This document shows positions 42,011 through 51,235 of a stretch of DNA of 64,000 bases, piece by piece. The stretch spans positions 1,806,501 through 1,870,500 of the forward strand of contig NZ_CP054394.1 of the NCBI RefSeq assembly GCF_022539405.1. The letters run 5' to 3'. The notes beneath the pieces were generated by a model. That model made no database searches. It was given only the letters and a program-made list of their open reading frames with translations, and had not been told where the DNA came from. Both the position numbers and the translations under genes were made by a program. The stretch's first letter is position 1. Each line of letters starts with the position of its first letter. Origin of the DNA: Natranaerofaba carboxydovora (GTDB lineage Bacteria; Bacillota; Natranaerobiia; Natranaerobiales; Natranaerofabaceae).

Positions 42011-42334
42011 CTAAGCTAACTTAACTTTTGCATCTAACAAAGGAGCATGCTGCTGTGCCCCGTATACATCTGTATCATTCACTCCTCCAGACGAGACCTC
42101 TCTCAAAACCGTTATTTTAATTGCATCTGCCGGCGGATAAAAGTGAATTCCAAGTACTTTGTCTTCAGAAAAACCATACAAATTAGCAACTAATCCTGGA
42201 GTGAGGCTTTTTCCTCGCTTAACCTTTTCGAGGTCTTCTTTTGAATTGAAAATAATATCAAAAGTAAGCTGATAAGGTCCGGCATTTTTACTTCTAATTA
42301 CTTTTGCAACATCCCTTAATTTTGCTTCACTCAC
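42011..42334 (-). CDS. DUF4387 family protein
   Basis: A 107-residue protein starting at GTG 42334, one base after the AtuA stop and behind GGAGGG. The family signature is KNAGPYQLTFDIIF near 15-28 and a C-terminal VYGAQQHAPLLD. DUF4387 members are encoded next to, or fused with, AtuA-type proteins and probably act in the same complex; activity is not known. Confidence 0.85.
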   Translation of the reverse strand: MSEAKLRDVAKVIRSKNAGPYQLTFDIIFNSKEDLEKVKRGKSLTPGLVANLYGFSEDKVLGIHFYPPADAIKITVLREVSSGGVNDTDVYGAQQHAPLLDAKVKLA

Positions 42335-42335
42335 A

Positions 42336-43688
42336 TTACTTCCCTCCAATATCTTCTATTTTTATAGGAAAAGTTTTTACCGGATCTATATTTTCTATCA
42401 GATGGTGTATAGAAAATTCATAAACCTCCCCCGCTTCAATGTCAGAAGGGGAATATGGAAATGCTAGGTTCCCTGCCGTTGATAAACGCCCTTCATAACC
42501 TATATGAAGCATCGTAGAGCGAGCAAAGCTCAAAACAGTATTAGCAAGTTCCTGAGTTTTTGAAACCGCCTCTATGATGATGCCTATTTCATGCCCTTTA
42601 TTTGGGGACGGTTCTAGTGCTCCCATTACTCCGTTATACCCATATAACCTAAAGTTTAAAGTTCCTTCTGTTTTACCAAAATTATCATATACACTGTCTT
42701 TTACTTTTTGAATAATATCTTCTATGTTATCTATCATTACAGGGTCCCTGGTGCCTGCGATACTTATCGAACGATACCCAACTAGTTTCGCACCTTCCAA
42801 TTTAATAGCATAAGGTTTTTCTACAAATTTGGTTCCTGAGACTTTAACAGTTTTTTCATCAACCTGCTCATATTTTGTCTCTGTTAGATCAAGCTCACCT
42901 CCCGGACCATGTAGATGAAAAGGATCCGACTTCTCATATAGTGAGTGAGCAGCTACTGAATCAGGGGTACAGCTCCTCTCATTACCTAAAGGAAACAAGG
43001 TAAAATGATCATCTTTTAAAATACCAAACATACAATCTCTTCCACTCCCGGGTTTGGCTGCAATTGCAGCACATTCAAGTATTTTCCCAAGATGTAGAGA
43101 AAGTCCCGGGTCAAAGCCTTCGCTTATTGGTTTTGCCGCAAAACACACAGGATCGTATGCCCTTCCTGCCAAAATAACCCGAGCACCTTCTACAAGGGCT
43201 TTTTGAAATGGTTCTATCCCCATTTGACCTACTATGCGATTTGTATTTTCTATATCCTCTCTAGTTAACGAAGACACTCCTGTAAGGGGAGTTATCTCTT
43301 TTGCATTTTGTTTCGTCATTACAAAATCTTTTGAAAAATCAGCATCTATTCTCGCCATCCTAAAAGATAAGTCGTTTTCATGAGCGATTTCTTTAATTAT
43401 TTCTTCATTCCAATCAACATGTTCTTTCGCCCCACTACCACCAGCAGTACCTATCAGTACCGGTATATCCTCATTAACAGCTGCTTCTAAAATTATTTCT
43501 AAATCTCTTTTTACAGCAGTCCTATCAGTAAATGACTTGCCTTTACCAAGATAATATGGACCAGGATCGATTGAACCAGCATCAATTCCTATAAGATGAG
43601 GCTTTAAGTCCATAGCTTTTTTAAAACTTTCTATTGGAAATCCATAACCCAAAATAGCCGTTGGTGCAAGAAGCCTTATTTCTCCCAT
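42336..43688 (-). CDS. AtuA-family protein (DUF1446)
   Basis: A 450-residue protein of the acyclic-terpene-utilisation A family. Typical segments are LGYGFPIESFKKAMD, GIDAGSIDPGPYYLG near 35-49, VLIGTAGGSGAKEH, GRAYDPVCFAA, and AGTRDPVMI. AtuA is needed for citronellol/geranic acid breakdown in Pseudomonas, but the family is broad and catalysis is not defined. It starts the AtuA-DUF4387-flavoprotein unit. RBS GGGAGG precedes the ATG. Confidence 0.88.
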   Translation of the reverse strand: MGEIRLLAPTAILGYGFPIESFKKAMDLKPHLIGIDAGSIDPGPYYLGKGKSFTDRTAVKRDLEIILEAAVNEDIPVLIGTAGGSGAKEHVDWNEEIIKEIAHENDLSFRMARIDADFSKDFVMTKQNAKEITPLTGVSSLTREDIENTNRIVGQMGIEPFQKALVEGARVILAGRAYDPVCFAAKPISEGFDPGLSLHLGKILECAAIAAKPGSGRDCMFGILKDDHFTLFPLGNERSCTPDSVAAHSLYEKSDPFHLHGPGGELDLTETKYEQVDEKTVKVSGTKFVEKPYAIKLEGAKLVGYRSISIAGTRDPVMIDNIEDIIQKVKDSVYDNFGKTEGTLNFRLYGYNGVMGALEPSPNKGHEIGIIIEAVSKTQELANTVLSFARSTMLHIGYEGRLSTAGNLAFPYSPSDIEAGEVYEFSIHHLIENIDPVKTFPIKIEDIGGK

Positions 43689-43832
43689 AAGTTACCCTCC
43701 CGTATTAGACGCTATTTTCTTAATTTTGCTTATAGTTATAATTTTATAGACACATATAAAATCCCTTTTTAATAATTGGATATTCTAAAAGCCAAAAAGA
43801 CTGCTTCATCAAGCGTAAATATGCTAGTTAAA

Positions 43833-43870
43833 CAAAAAAAGCTCCCCCTTCTTTGAGGTAAGGGGAGCAT
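43833..43870 (-). terminator. Terminator of the GntR gene
   Basis: Minus strand GCTCCCC(TT) pairs with AAGGGGGAGC, followed by TTTTTTTG, directly after the GntR stop codon. It separates the regulator unit from the AtuA operon. Confidence 0.85.
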
Positions 43871-43877
43871 ACATGTG

Positions 43878-44540
43878 TCAATCATTTATTATATAAAAAC
43901 TTTTGTTCTTGAGTTCTTTTAATAGAGCTTTTTTGGCATTTTCTATATGCACTTTAGTTTTTTCTCCTGCCTTTTTGGCATCATTATTTTGACAAGCCTC
44001 TATTATTTCCATATGTTCATAAAAAGAGTTTTTTCCCTGGTCTGAAATAATATCAAAGGTATAACGAGGGAATTTATTCCAAAGATCTCTTAACATCTCT
44101 AATAGATAAGAAAACCCGCAACATTCATATAAAGTAAAGTGGAACTTTTCATTAGTTTCTAGCATTTTGTCATAACTTCTGTCATTAGCTGCTTTTTCAA
44201 AAAGTTTATTTAACTCAAGAAGATAATTAATTTTTTCACTTGTCAGGTGAGGAACAGCTAACTCTACAGCCATCTGTTCTAAAGTCTTTCTAAGCATGTA
44301 CACCTCATTAAGATGCTCATGATCGAAAGTACTAACTACAGCACCTTTATTATGTTTACGAACAATTAATCCTTCTTTTTCTAGTTTTTGAATAGCTTCT
44401 CTAACAGGCATTCGACTGGCATTCATTTTTTTAGCTAACTCTTCCTGCTTTAATCTTTCCCCGACTTTTAATCTACCTTCTAGTATTTCCTCTCTTAGAA
44501 AAAGGTAAATCTGATCCCTTAAAGCAAGCGGTTCATTCAT
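43878..44540 (-). CDS. GntR-family regulator with FCD domain
   Basis: A 220-residue transcription regulator. The N-terminal winged helix shows LREEILEGRLKVGERLKQEELAKKMNAS-type order with SRMPVREAIQKLEKEGLI; the C-terminal FCD domain is all-helical with NEKFHFTLYECCG supplying metal/ligand-binding residues. FCD regulators usually sense small carboxylates. Position between the TRAP transporter/lipoprotein and the AtuA operon suggests that it controls this catabolic island. Confidence 0.92.
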   Translation of the reverse strand: MNEPLALRDQIYLFLREEILEGRLKVGERLKQEELAKKMNASRMPVREAIQKLEKEGLIVRKHNKGAVVSTFDHEHLNEVYMLRKTLEQMAVELAVPHLTSEKINYLLELNKLFEKAANDRSYDKMLETNEKFHFTLYECCGFSYLLEMLRDLWNKFPRYTFDIISDQGKNSFYEHMEIIEACQNNDAKKAGEKTKVHIENAKKALLKELKNKSFYIIND

Positions 44541-44570
44541 GATTTTTTCACCTTCACTAAAAATATTTTA

Positions 44571-45539
44571 TTACTCACTATTATAAACTATCTCTTCTTC
44601 AATGTCTTCTGTCATTTCTATTATATTTTCCATTAAAATGCCTGATTTTAATTTTATCAAATCATTATCTTCTTTTTCCACAGCTCTCTGAAGATCATCG
44701 AGATTAATATCAAGGTTTTCTAAAGTTTCATCTACATCTTCACTTTCAAGCTCCTGTTTTAAGTTCTCTAAAATCTCATACATTTCATCAACGTTTTCAT
44801 TTGCTTTTTCATAATTATCTCCAACTGCTAAGAGAACAACATCCCTTGTCAAATATTTCAAGTCCTGGCCTTCAGCAATAACATTTTCCACTGAAGCAGC
44901 TATATAATCTGACATGTAACGCGTCAGTTCATTTCCAGAAACCAATAGTTCAAAATAGTTTTCTTCAATACTATAGGCTGTTATATCATCTAAATGCTCA
45001 TCAAATCCACTTAACGAATCTGTCAACTCTTCTTTATTCATTAACTCAGATTTTATTTCATTCCATAGATCATGTATTTCTGTAACATTACTTCTTACCT
45101 CATCCCAAAGTTCTTTTTGATTCTCAGGATACTCTGGATCTTCTTCTAATTCTCTAATTACAATTTCACTGATTATAGTTTTTTCAAAAGTTATCTCATT
45201 TTCATCGTTTTCATCATCTGCTTGAGTTTCAACCGAGTTATTTTCTTCGTCATCATTATTTTCATCTTCATTTTCACCATTATTCTCTTCTTTAGTTTCA
45301 TCATCTTCATCATTGTCTTCTTCATTAGTCACAATATCTAAAACAGGAGCTATATCTGCTAACTGCATAGTTTCAATTACCTTCATTTCTAATTCCAATA
45401 TCTCTTCGTACATGTTTTCTCCTTCACTATCATTACCTTCTTTTCCATCTTCTTCGCCACAACCCGATAGTGGGAATACTAATAGCATAAAAAATAAAAG
45501 GAAATAAATTATTTGATTTAATTTTTTTCTAAAAAACAT
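44571..45539 (-). CDS. Very acidic lipoprotein
   Basis: A 322-residue exported lipoprotein with signal peptide and lipobox PLSGC. The region near 75-115 is a nearly pure Asp/Glu/Asn tract (DEDDETKEENNGENEDENN), followed by a long helical domain with repeating Glu/Leu pattern (LETLENLDINLDDLQRAVE-like). I do not recognise the family. It lies 30 bp upstream of the GntR gene in the same direction. The acid-rich surface is typical of extracellular proteins of salt-adapted bacteria. Confidence 0.6.
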   Translation of the reverse strand: MFFRKKLNQIIYFLLFFMLLVFPLSGCGEEDGKEGNDSEGENMYEEILELEMKVIETMQLADIAPVLDIVTNEEDNDEDDETKEENNGENEDENNDDEENNSVETQADDENDENEITFEKTIISEIVIRELEEDPEYPENQKELWDEVRSNVTEIHDLWNEIKSELMNKEELTDSLSGFDEHLDDITAYSIEENYFELLVSGNELTRYMSDYIAASVENVIAEGQDLKYLTRDVVLLAVGDNYEKANENVDEMYEILENLKQELESEDVDETLENLDINLDDLQRAVEKEDNDLIKLKSGILMENIIEMTEDIEEEIVYNSE

Positions 45540-45607
45540 ACTATCACCTCTCTAGTGATAGTATAACCTTGTTAGACATCTTCAAATCATAATAGCAAGC
45601 CAAAAAT

Positions 45608-45643
45608 AAAACAAGGTAGAAAGATTAACTTCTACCTTGTTTT
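45608..45643. terminator. Bidirectional terminator after the TRAP permease
   Basis: AAACAAGGTAGAA pairs with TTCTACCTTGTTT with an 8-base loop; T-rich tracts follow on both strands. It ends the TRAP transporter unit. Confidence 0.85.
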
Positions 45644-45697
45644 ATTAAGTGATTCACAAATGTCTATTGTAACAATCTTAATTCATATAAATTTTGC

Positions 45698-47767
45698 TTA
45701 AATACTACTGCTCTCTGAAGATACTTCTTGACTTTGGTCTTTACTAGCATTTATCTGTAAGAAAGCCACTACAACCAATATTACTACCCCTGAAATATCT
45801 GCCCATAGTGGTGGTGTCACTAGTAAAAGCCCAGCAGCCATAACTAGAGCTCTCTTCCAGTTTTCTAACAGACCAAAATACCATGACTGAACAGCAGAAG
45901 CTATTCCATATACACCTATAAGGGCCGTGATTGTTCTAAGGACTACGGTTAACATTGCAAGCTCACCGACGACTTCTGCTCCATCAGCCCCTACTGTCAC
46001 AAGCTGGAAAAGTTCTTCTGTATTTCCTAATATCAATGCCGGAGCATAATAGAACATATATGGCACTATATATGCCGTTAAACCAAGTCTAAATGATAGA
46101 TAACTTGTTTTCATAGGATCTGAGCCGCTTATACCTGAAGCCGCATAAGCAGCAAGGGCAACTGGTGGTGTGATCGCTGATAAACAAGCAAAGTAAAAAA
46201 CGAACATATGGGCAACCAAAGTAGGAAGTCCAATGCTAGTTAATCCCGGTGCCAAAATAGACGCCCCAATAGCATAAGCCGCTGTTGTAGGCATGCCCAT
46301 ACCTAATAGTATTGAAACACCCATAGCAAATACCAGTGCCAATAATTGGTTTGCCCCGGCAATTCCAAGAAGCATATTAGCAAACCTTAAGCCTATACCG
46401 GTCTGACCAATTACTCCCATAATTATTCCTGCAGCAGCACAAACAGACATTAGCTGAATTGTACCTCTAGCACCTTTTTCAAGGGCCTGCACCACGTGCA
46501 TAAAGTTCATACCTACCCCAGTCTTCTTCTGGGAAATATACTCAACCAAAGCATGTAGCCAGCTTATAATAAAGCAGGAAACAATTCCTATAAAACCTGC
46601 CATAATTATAGACCATCCAGTAAGTAACATATAGAAAAGAATTATTACCGGTAAAAATAGATAACTTCTTTTTAGTACGTGCCTAAGATCAGGTAAAGCC
46701 TTTCTTGGAAACCCTTTTAGATTTAGCTTTATCGCTTCGTAATCAACCATTAGATATGCTGAGAAGAAATATAATAAAGCCGGTATAATACCAGCAAGCA
46801 TTATTCTTTGATAAGGTATTCCTGTTAATTCAGCCATAAGGAAGATACCAGCTCCCATAATAGGTGGCATTACCTGTCCGCCTGCAGAAGCAACAGATTC
46901 AGTAGCCGCTGCAAACCTGGGAGTATATCCTACTTTTTTCATCAGCGGAATAGTCAAACTTCCAGTAGCAACTGCATTGCCTGCAGATGTTCCGTTCATT
47001 GTTCCCATCAAGGCACTTGCTAATATAGATACTTTGGCAGGTCCTCCTCTAGCGAAACCACTAACTGCAAAAGCCCACTGCACAAAGAATCTACCTACAC
47101 CAGAAACTGTTAAAAATGCAGCAAAAATAATAAACAATACTATATATCTAGAAGATATAGCTACAGGCTCACTAAAAATACCATAGTCACTGTACATATA
47201 ACCAAAAAACCTTTGCCAACCAATACCGCTGTGAGCTATCCATCTTGGTAGCATATCTCCGAATAATCCATAACCAAGGAAAATAAACGAAAGTATCAAT
47301 AGTGCCTTACCACTTGTTCGCCTAACTAGCTCTAATACCATGGCAATACCAGCTATCGCCATTACAACATCAAGTGGATCAGGGCTAACTCTTATTCGCC
47401 AGATCAGTTGATCAAATTGTGAAAACAAATACACAAATATTAATAAGCAGGCCACAATTCCAAACCAGTCAATTATAGCCATTCTGTCTTTATATTTTTC
47501 ACTCATAGGTACCAGTAAAAAACCCAAAGCAGACAAACTTAAAACGTGAAGTGCCCTGAGTTTCATTGGATCAATAGGGTTAAAAACTAAAAAATAAATA
47601 TGAGCTAACGATATAATTGCGGCAAAAGCCATTAATATTATACCCTTATATCCATCAAACTGCCTCTGCCCCGAGTGCTCAACCTCATCTTCGACATCAA
47701 GGTTTTTTAATTGTTCCGCCTGTTCTTCGGTTAGTTCCATTTTATTATCTTTTTTCTTGTTGCTCAT
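45698..47767 (-). CDS. TRAP transporter fused permease (DctQM, TAXI type)
   Basis: A 689-residue membrane protein with about 18 helices, combining the small DctQ and large DctM permease subunits. Family segments are GVGRFFVQWAFAVSGFARGG, GTSAGNAVATGSLTIPLMKK, ESVASAGGQVMPPIMGAGIF and LGMGMPTTAAYAIGASILAP. Such fused permeases pair with TAXI-type binding proteins, as the upstream gene here. They use ion gradients to import organic acids or amino acids. The first 35 residues are acidic and cytosolic. RBS GGGAGGGG is strong. Confidence 0.93.
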   Translation of the reverse strand: MSNKKKDNKMELTEEQAEQLKNLDVEDEVEHSGQRQFDGYKGIILMAFAAIISLAHIYFLVFNPIDPMKLRALHVLSLSALGFLLVPMSEKYKDRMAIIDWFGIVACLLIFVYLFSQFDQLIWRIRVSPDPLDVVMAIAGIAMVLELVRRTSGKALLILSFIFLGYGLFGDMLPRWIAHSGIGWQRFFGYMYSDYGIFSEPVAISSRYIVLFIIFAAFLTVSGVGRFFVQWAFAVSGFARGGPAKVSILASALMGTMNGTSAGNAVATGSLTIPLMKKVGYTPRFAAATESVASAGGQVMPPIMGAGIFLMAELTGIPYQRIMLAGIIPALLYFFSAYLMVDYEAIKLNLKGFPRKALPDLRHVLKRSYLFLPVIILFYMLLTGWSIIMAGFIGIVSCFIISWLHALVEYISQKKTGVGMNFMHVVQALEKGARGTIQLMSVCAAAGIIMGVIGQTGIGLRFANMLLGIAGANQLLALVFAMGVSILLGMGMPTTAAYAIGASILAPGLTSIGLPTLVAHMFVFYFACLSAITPPVALAAYAASGISGSDPMKTSYLSFRLGLTAYIVPYMFYYAPALILGNTEELFQLVTVGADGAEVVGELAMLTVVLRTITALIGVYGIASAVQSWYFGLLENWKRALVMAAGLLLVTPPLWADISGVVILVVVAFLQINASKDQSQEVSSESSSI

Positions 47768-47796
47768 TGGCCGCCCCTCCCATCATTTAATCTTAT

Positions 47797-47842
47797 AGAT
47801 GGAGCCAACCCTCATGAAAGACATGAAAGACTGGCTCCATCT
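47797..47842 (-). repeat. Intergenic hairpin between TAXI receptor and permease
   Basis: AGATGGAGCCA (47797-47807) and TGGCTCCATCT (47832-47842) form a perfect 11-bp stem without a T-run. It probably stabilises or processes the receptor transcript, giving more receptor than permease, as in many binding-protein operons. Confidence 0.65.
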
Positions 47843-47885
47843 CAATCTTGGGATTTCTAGGTCAAATCAACTAGCTATTTTATTA

Positions 47886-48917
47886 TTAATCTATAGGCTG
47901 TGCATCATCATGAATATCATAGTCATTTTCTTCGAACCATTCAGCTGCACCAGGATGAAGTGGTAAGAAGTCGTTTGTATCGATATTTTCTGGCACAGTT
48001 TCTTCTGCAGCATCGTGAGCATCAACCATATCTTCATGGTTACTCATAACTGCATCAACGATCTCGTATACAAGATCATCTGGTAGATCTTTGTGTCCAA
48101 TAGCCCAGTTAAATACAACAACTGTCTCAATATCTTCATCAATTGAATCATAAGTGTCTTCAGGTATTACTGCTTCACTCCAGAAAGGCATATCTTCCAT
48201 AATTGCATCTCTTTCTTCTCCCTCGACCGGGATAAGATCTACTTCCTCTGGCCCTACATTAGCTTCATATTCAAGATATCCACCAACAGGAATTCCAGAT
48301 GAGAAACTGTTAGCATCAATCTGTCCATCCATGTGGTTATCTACTAAGTCAGATAGTGCAGCATGCACAGGATCTGCATCCACGCCTACTGCATCAAGCA
48401 TAAGTGGGTGATAAGTTCCAGGAGTTCCACCAGTTGGTCCAACTCCTACAGACTTGCCATCAAGATCGCTAAGGCTCTCTATTTCGTCATCTGCATGAGC
48501 CCACCACTGCGAATAAGTACTATACATTGGGAAAAGTGCTCTTACGTTCTCTTGCGGCTGTCCTTCGTAAGCTGTCCCGTCTTCACCATAGTAACCTTCA
48601 TAACCAATACCCATAGTAATCATACCAAGGTCGTTATCTCTCGCGTTAACTAGGAACATGTTATCTCCAGGTCCACCTGTTTGCTCAGTATTTACACCAA
48701 CATCAACATTGTCTTCAATAACACTTGCCCAGCCACTACCATAGTAATAGTACACTCCACCAGAACCTGCAGTACCAAGACTCAAAGTTTCTGGCCATTC
48801 ACCGTCATCTTCTGGATCATCAACATCTGCCTCTTCACCGCATCCAGCAACTATTAACGCTACTGAAGCAAGTAGTACTAGCATCAATACTAAAAAGCTT
48901 TTCTTTTTGAAAAACAT
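47886..48917 (-). CDS. TAXI-family TRAP solute receptor lipoprotein
   Basis: A 343-residue exported substrate-binding lipoprotein; lipobox VAGC with Cys26. The mature protein has the TAXI pattern SLGTAGSGGVYYYYGSGWA near 45, DLDGKSVGVGPTGGTPGTYH and a C-terminal PLHPGAAEWFEE. It would capture a small organic anion such as an amino acid or dicarboxylate for the TRAP permease downstream. The protein is highly acidic throughout, a salt-adaptation sign. RBS GGAGGGG lies before the ATG, behind a 240-nt leader. Confidence 0.93.
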   Translation of the reverse strand: MFFKKKSFLVLMLVLLASVALIVAGCGEEADVDDPEDDGEWPETLSLGTAGSGGVYYYYGSGWASVIEDNVDVGVNTEQTGGPGDNMFLVNARDNDLGMITMGIGYEGYYGEDGTAYEGQPQENVRALFPMYSTYSQWWAHADDEIESLSDLDGKSVGVGPTGGTPGTYHPLMLDAVGVDADPVHAALSDLVDNHMDGQIDANSFSSGIPVGGYLEYEANVGPEEVDLIPVEGEERDAIMEDMPFWSEAVIPEDTYDSIDEDIETVVVFNWAIGHKDLPDDLVYEIVDAVMSNHEDMVDAHDAAEETVPENIDTNDFLPLHPGAAEWFEENDYDIHDDAQPID

Positions 48918-49243
48918 TAAAACAACCCCTCCTAATTTTTTGATTTTTTTAAAATTTCTAACCCCAACTTTTTTTTAAATTTTTATATATTTTCTCTATA
49001 TCCCCCCCTTACACAGACTTGCTTGAATTACTTGAATTGTACGAAAATTCCCATAATACGAAGTCGTAGCCCAACTAGTAACCCCAACAAAAGATAATTT
49101 GTATAAAATTTTCACACAATATAAATAATAAGAAAATTTCAGATTTTGATGTTTTACATTATACTTTTATATCATAATTTTGTCAAGGTTTTGTCAATAA
49201 TCCTAACCACATGGATGTCCGGTTGCATTCTTCAGCTATCTAT
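48918..49243 (-). promoter_or_regulatory. TAXI-TRAP promoter and long leader
   Basis: On the minus strand TTGACA (49181-49186) and a perfect TATAAT (49158-49163) are spaced by 17 bases, a consensus sigma-A promoter; a second TTGACA lies about 10 bp upstream. Transcription from here leaves a leader of about 235 nt before the TAXI ATG, with a direct repeat of GTTGGGGTTA and a TACGACTTCGTA near-palindrome. I see no known riboswitch. No gene is supported in this stretch. Confidence 0.7.
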
Positions 49244-51220
49244 TCACTCTTTGTATATGACATGATTCTCTCTAAAAAAGTCTGTTTCAAAATAATTTGT
49301 CTCATATATTAAGTCAGATATCTCTAAAGCATCTTCAACCTTAGCTTGCCATTCATCTTTATTTTCAACTTCAACTTGGTCAGTTGTATTCATATCAAAA
49401 AAAGCATTTTTTTTGGAAATATAATATTTTCCATCTTTAATGAAAGAACCATCTCTAAATATAACAAAATCTTCTTCACTGTTTAAGACATCTCTACCCA
49501 TGGTATATGAATGATCTACACCCATTATATTCGCTATCGTTGGGAAAATATCTATCATACCCATCTTTTCATCTATTTCACCTTCAAATCTACCATCTTG
49601 ATCATATATACCAAAAGGTACTTTGTGTATAGTTATTTGCTCCTCTGGCTTATGAACATTTACTCCAAAAAATTGATTTAATTCTTGGTAGTGACGTTCG
49701 TTATAGTTAAAAGCAGCATGGTCTCCATAAAATGCGAGTAGGGTATTATCTAATATTTCATTTTCTTTTAGCAATTCATAAAACCTGCCGATTGCAGCAT
49801 CCGTGTAATGGATTGATCGGATATAATCACCCACAATAGTATTTTCGTAACCAGACACGTCAATTCCTTCATAATCTTCAGGTTCAATATAGTTAAATGG
49901 ATGATGACTTGTTAACGTTATTACAAAAGCAAAATAAGGCTCCTCTAAATTCTTAATATGATCAACACTTTGTTCTAGAAAAGTTTTATCTCCTAATAAC
50001 CCATTGTACATTTCATCTTTTTCGAAGTTTTCCATACTAACAAAACTTTCATATCCTACATTTGGGTACGCTTCTTCCCTGTTATAGAACTCTCTATAAT
50101 AGCCATGAAGTACCGAAGTATTATAACCAACTCTTTGTAAGACCCTAGGAAGAGAATAAAAATAGTTATCAGGATACTGCATATATGCACTCACATTTCC
50201 TGGTGGATACAGAGAAAAGTTAACAAGTGCTTCAGCATCAGCAGTTGCCATATCTGTTTGATCGTATGTCTTACTAAAAAACATACTTTCGTCAATAATC
50301 CTATTTAAGTTTGGCGTTATCTCTTGTCCATTTATTTCTTTATCAATAGCAACATTTTGTAAAGCCTCAATCTGCAGCAAAATTAAGTTTTTTCCTTCCA
50401 TTTCCCCATAAAATTCTAACTCTTCCTCTTTCTTTTCAGGTTTATTATTTTCAAACCATCCTTCTATCCTCTGTTTGTCCCTTATATCCAGCCTGCTTTC
50501 TTCAACAACAGGGGTCCTGGCAACAGCCTCCCTGGTATAAAACATAAAAGGCCCTGAATCCCTCAACTGAATATGAGGATGCTGTTCTGACACTCCAGTA
50601 TAAATACTTAGCACAGGAGTCCAAATAATTACCGTTATAGAAACAATTAAGGCAGCTATCATAAATCTAGAAAATTTCTTTTCATTCCTTTTCTCGTCTC
50701 CATTAACAACTTCGTAATCAGCTTTTGTGCTTTTACCTATTAGTTCATTTGTTATAGGTTGTCTAGAAAAAATATAAAACAATATCGGAATATCTATGAT
50801 CCACAAAAATTCTCCCATCCTAAAGGTAGAATATACAGCCTGAAACATGGATAACCCTTCAGTGGAATGAGCCACAGTCTGCAAGGAAATATAGCTATGA
50901 AAGAACATATTATATACCCTGTTTGCTACTATTACAAAAGACATACCAAAGTTTATGATTAACCCATAAATAATCTGATAGTAACGTCTTTTTATGAAAA
51001 ATATAGGTGAATAAAGTACTAGCAATATACTTAGATTTGCAACAACAAAAACAACAACCGTAAGAATACGCCAGTTAAGCTCAACTTCAGGCGCCTGAAT
51101 ACCAATCGAAAACAAAACAATCTTTATAAAAGATAAAGTCACAAGTGATTTTACTAAATTTTCATTAGAATAGGGTTTATTTATAAAATACTTCTTAATT
51201 CTGTTGTAATAATCACGCAA
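49244..51220 (-). CDS. LTA synthase-family sulfatase-fold protein
   Basis: A 658-residue membrane enzyme: five N-terminal helices, then an extracellular alkaline-phosphatase-like domain. Sequence marks are NLILLQIEALQNVAI (metal site), MATADAEALVNFSLYP with the catalytic Thr, LHGYYREFYNRE, TLTSHHPFNY and AFYGDHAAFNYNERH. Lipoteichoic acid synthases transfer glycerol phosphate from phosphatidylglycerol; some relatives act as phosphoglycerol transferases. TTG start behind GGGAGG. It is the last gene of a kinase-regulator-SppA-LtaS unit with gaps of only 14-15 bp. Confidence 0.88.
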   Translation of the reverse strand: MRDYYNRIKKYFINKPYSNENLVKSLVTLSFIKIVLFSIGIQAPEVELNWRILTVVVFVVANLSILLVLYSPIFFIKRRYYQIIYGLIINFGMSFVIVANRVYNMFFHSYISLQTVAHSTEGLSMFQAVYSTFRMGEFLWIIDIPILFYIFSRQPITNELIGKSTKADYEVVNGDEKRNEKKFSRFMIAALIVSITVIIWTPVLSIYTGVSEQHPHIQLRDSGPFMFYTREAVARTPVVEESRLDIRDKQRIEGWFENNKPEKKEEELEFYGEMEGKNLILLQIEALQNVAIDKEINGQEITPNLNRIIDESMFFSKTYDQTDMATADAEALVNFSLYPPGNVSAYMQYPDNYFYSLPRVLQRVGYNTSVLHGYYREFYNREEAYPNVGYESFVSMENFEKDEMYNGLLGDKTFLEQSVDHIKNLEEPYFAFVITLTSHHPFNYIEPEDYEGIDVSGYENTIVGDYIRSIHYTDAAIGRFYELLKENEILDNTLLAFYGDHAAFNYNERHYQELNQFFGVNVHKPEEQITIHKVPFGIYDQDGRFEGEIDEKMGMIDIFPTIANIMGVDHSYTMGRDVLNSEEDFVIFRDGSFIKDGKYYISKKNAFFDMNTTDQVEVENKDEWQAKVEDALEISDLIYETNYFETDFFRENHVIYKE

Positions 51221-51235
51221 CAGTATTATACCTCC

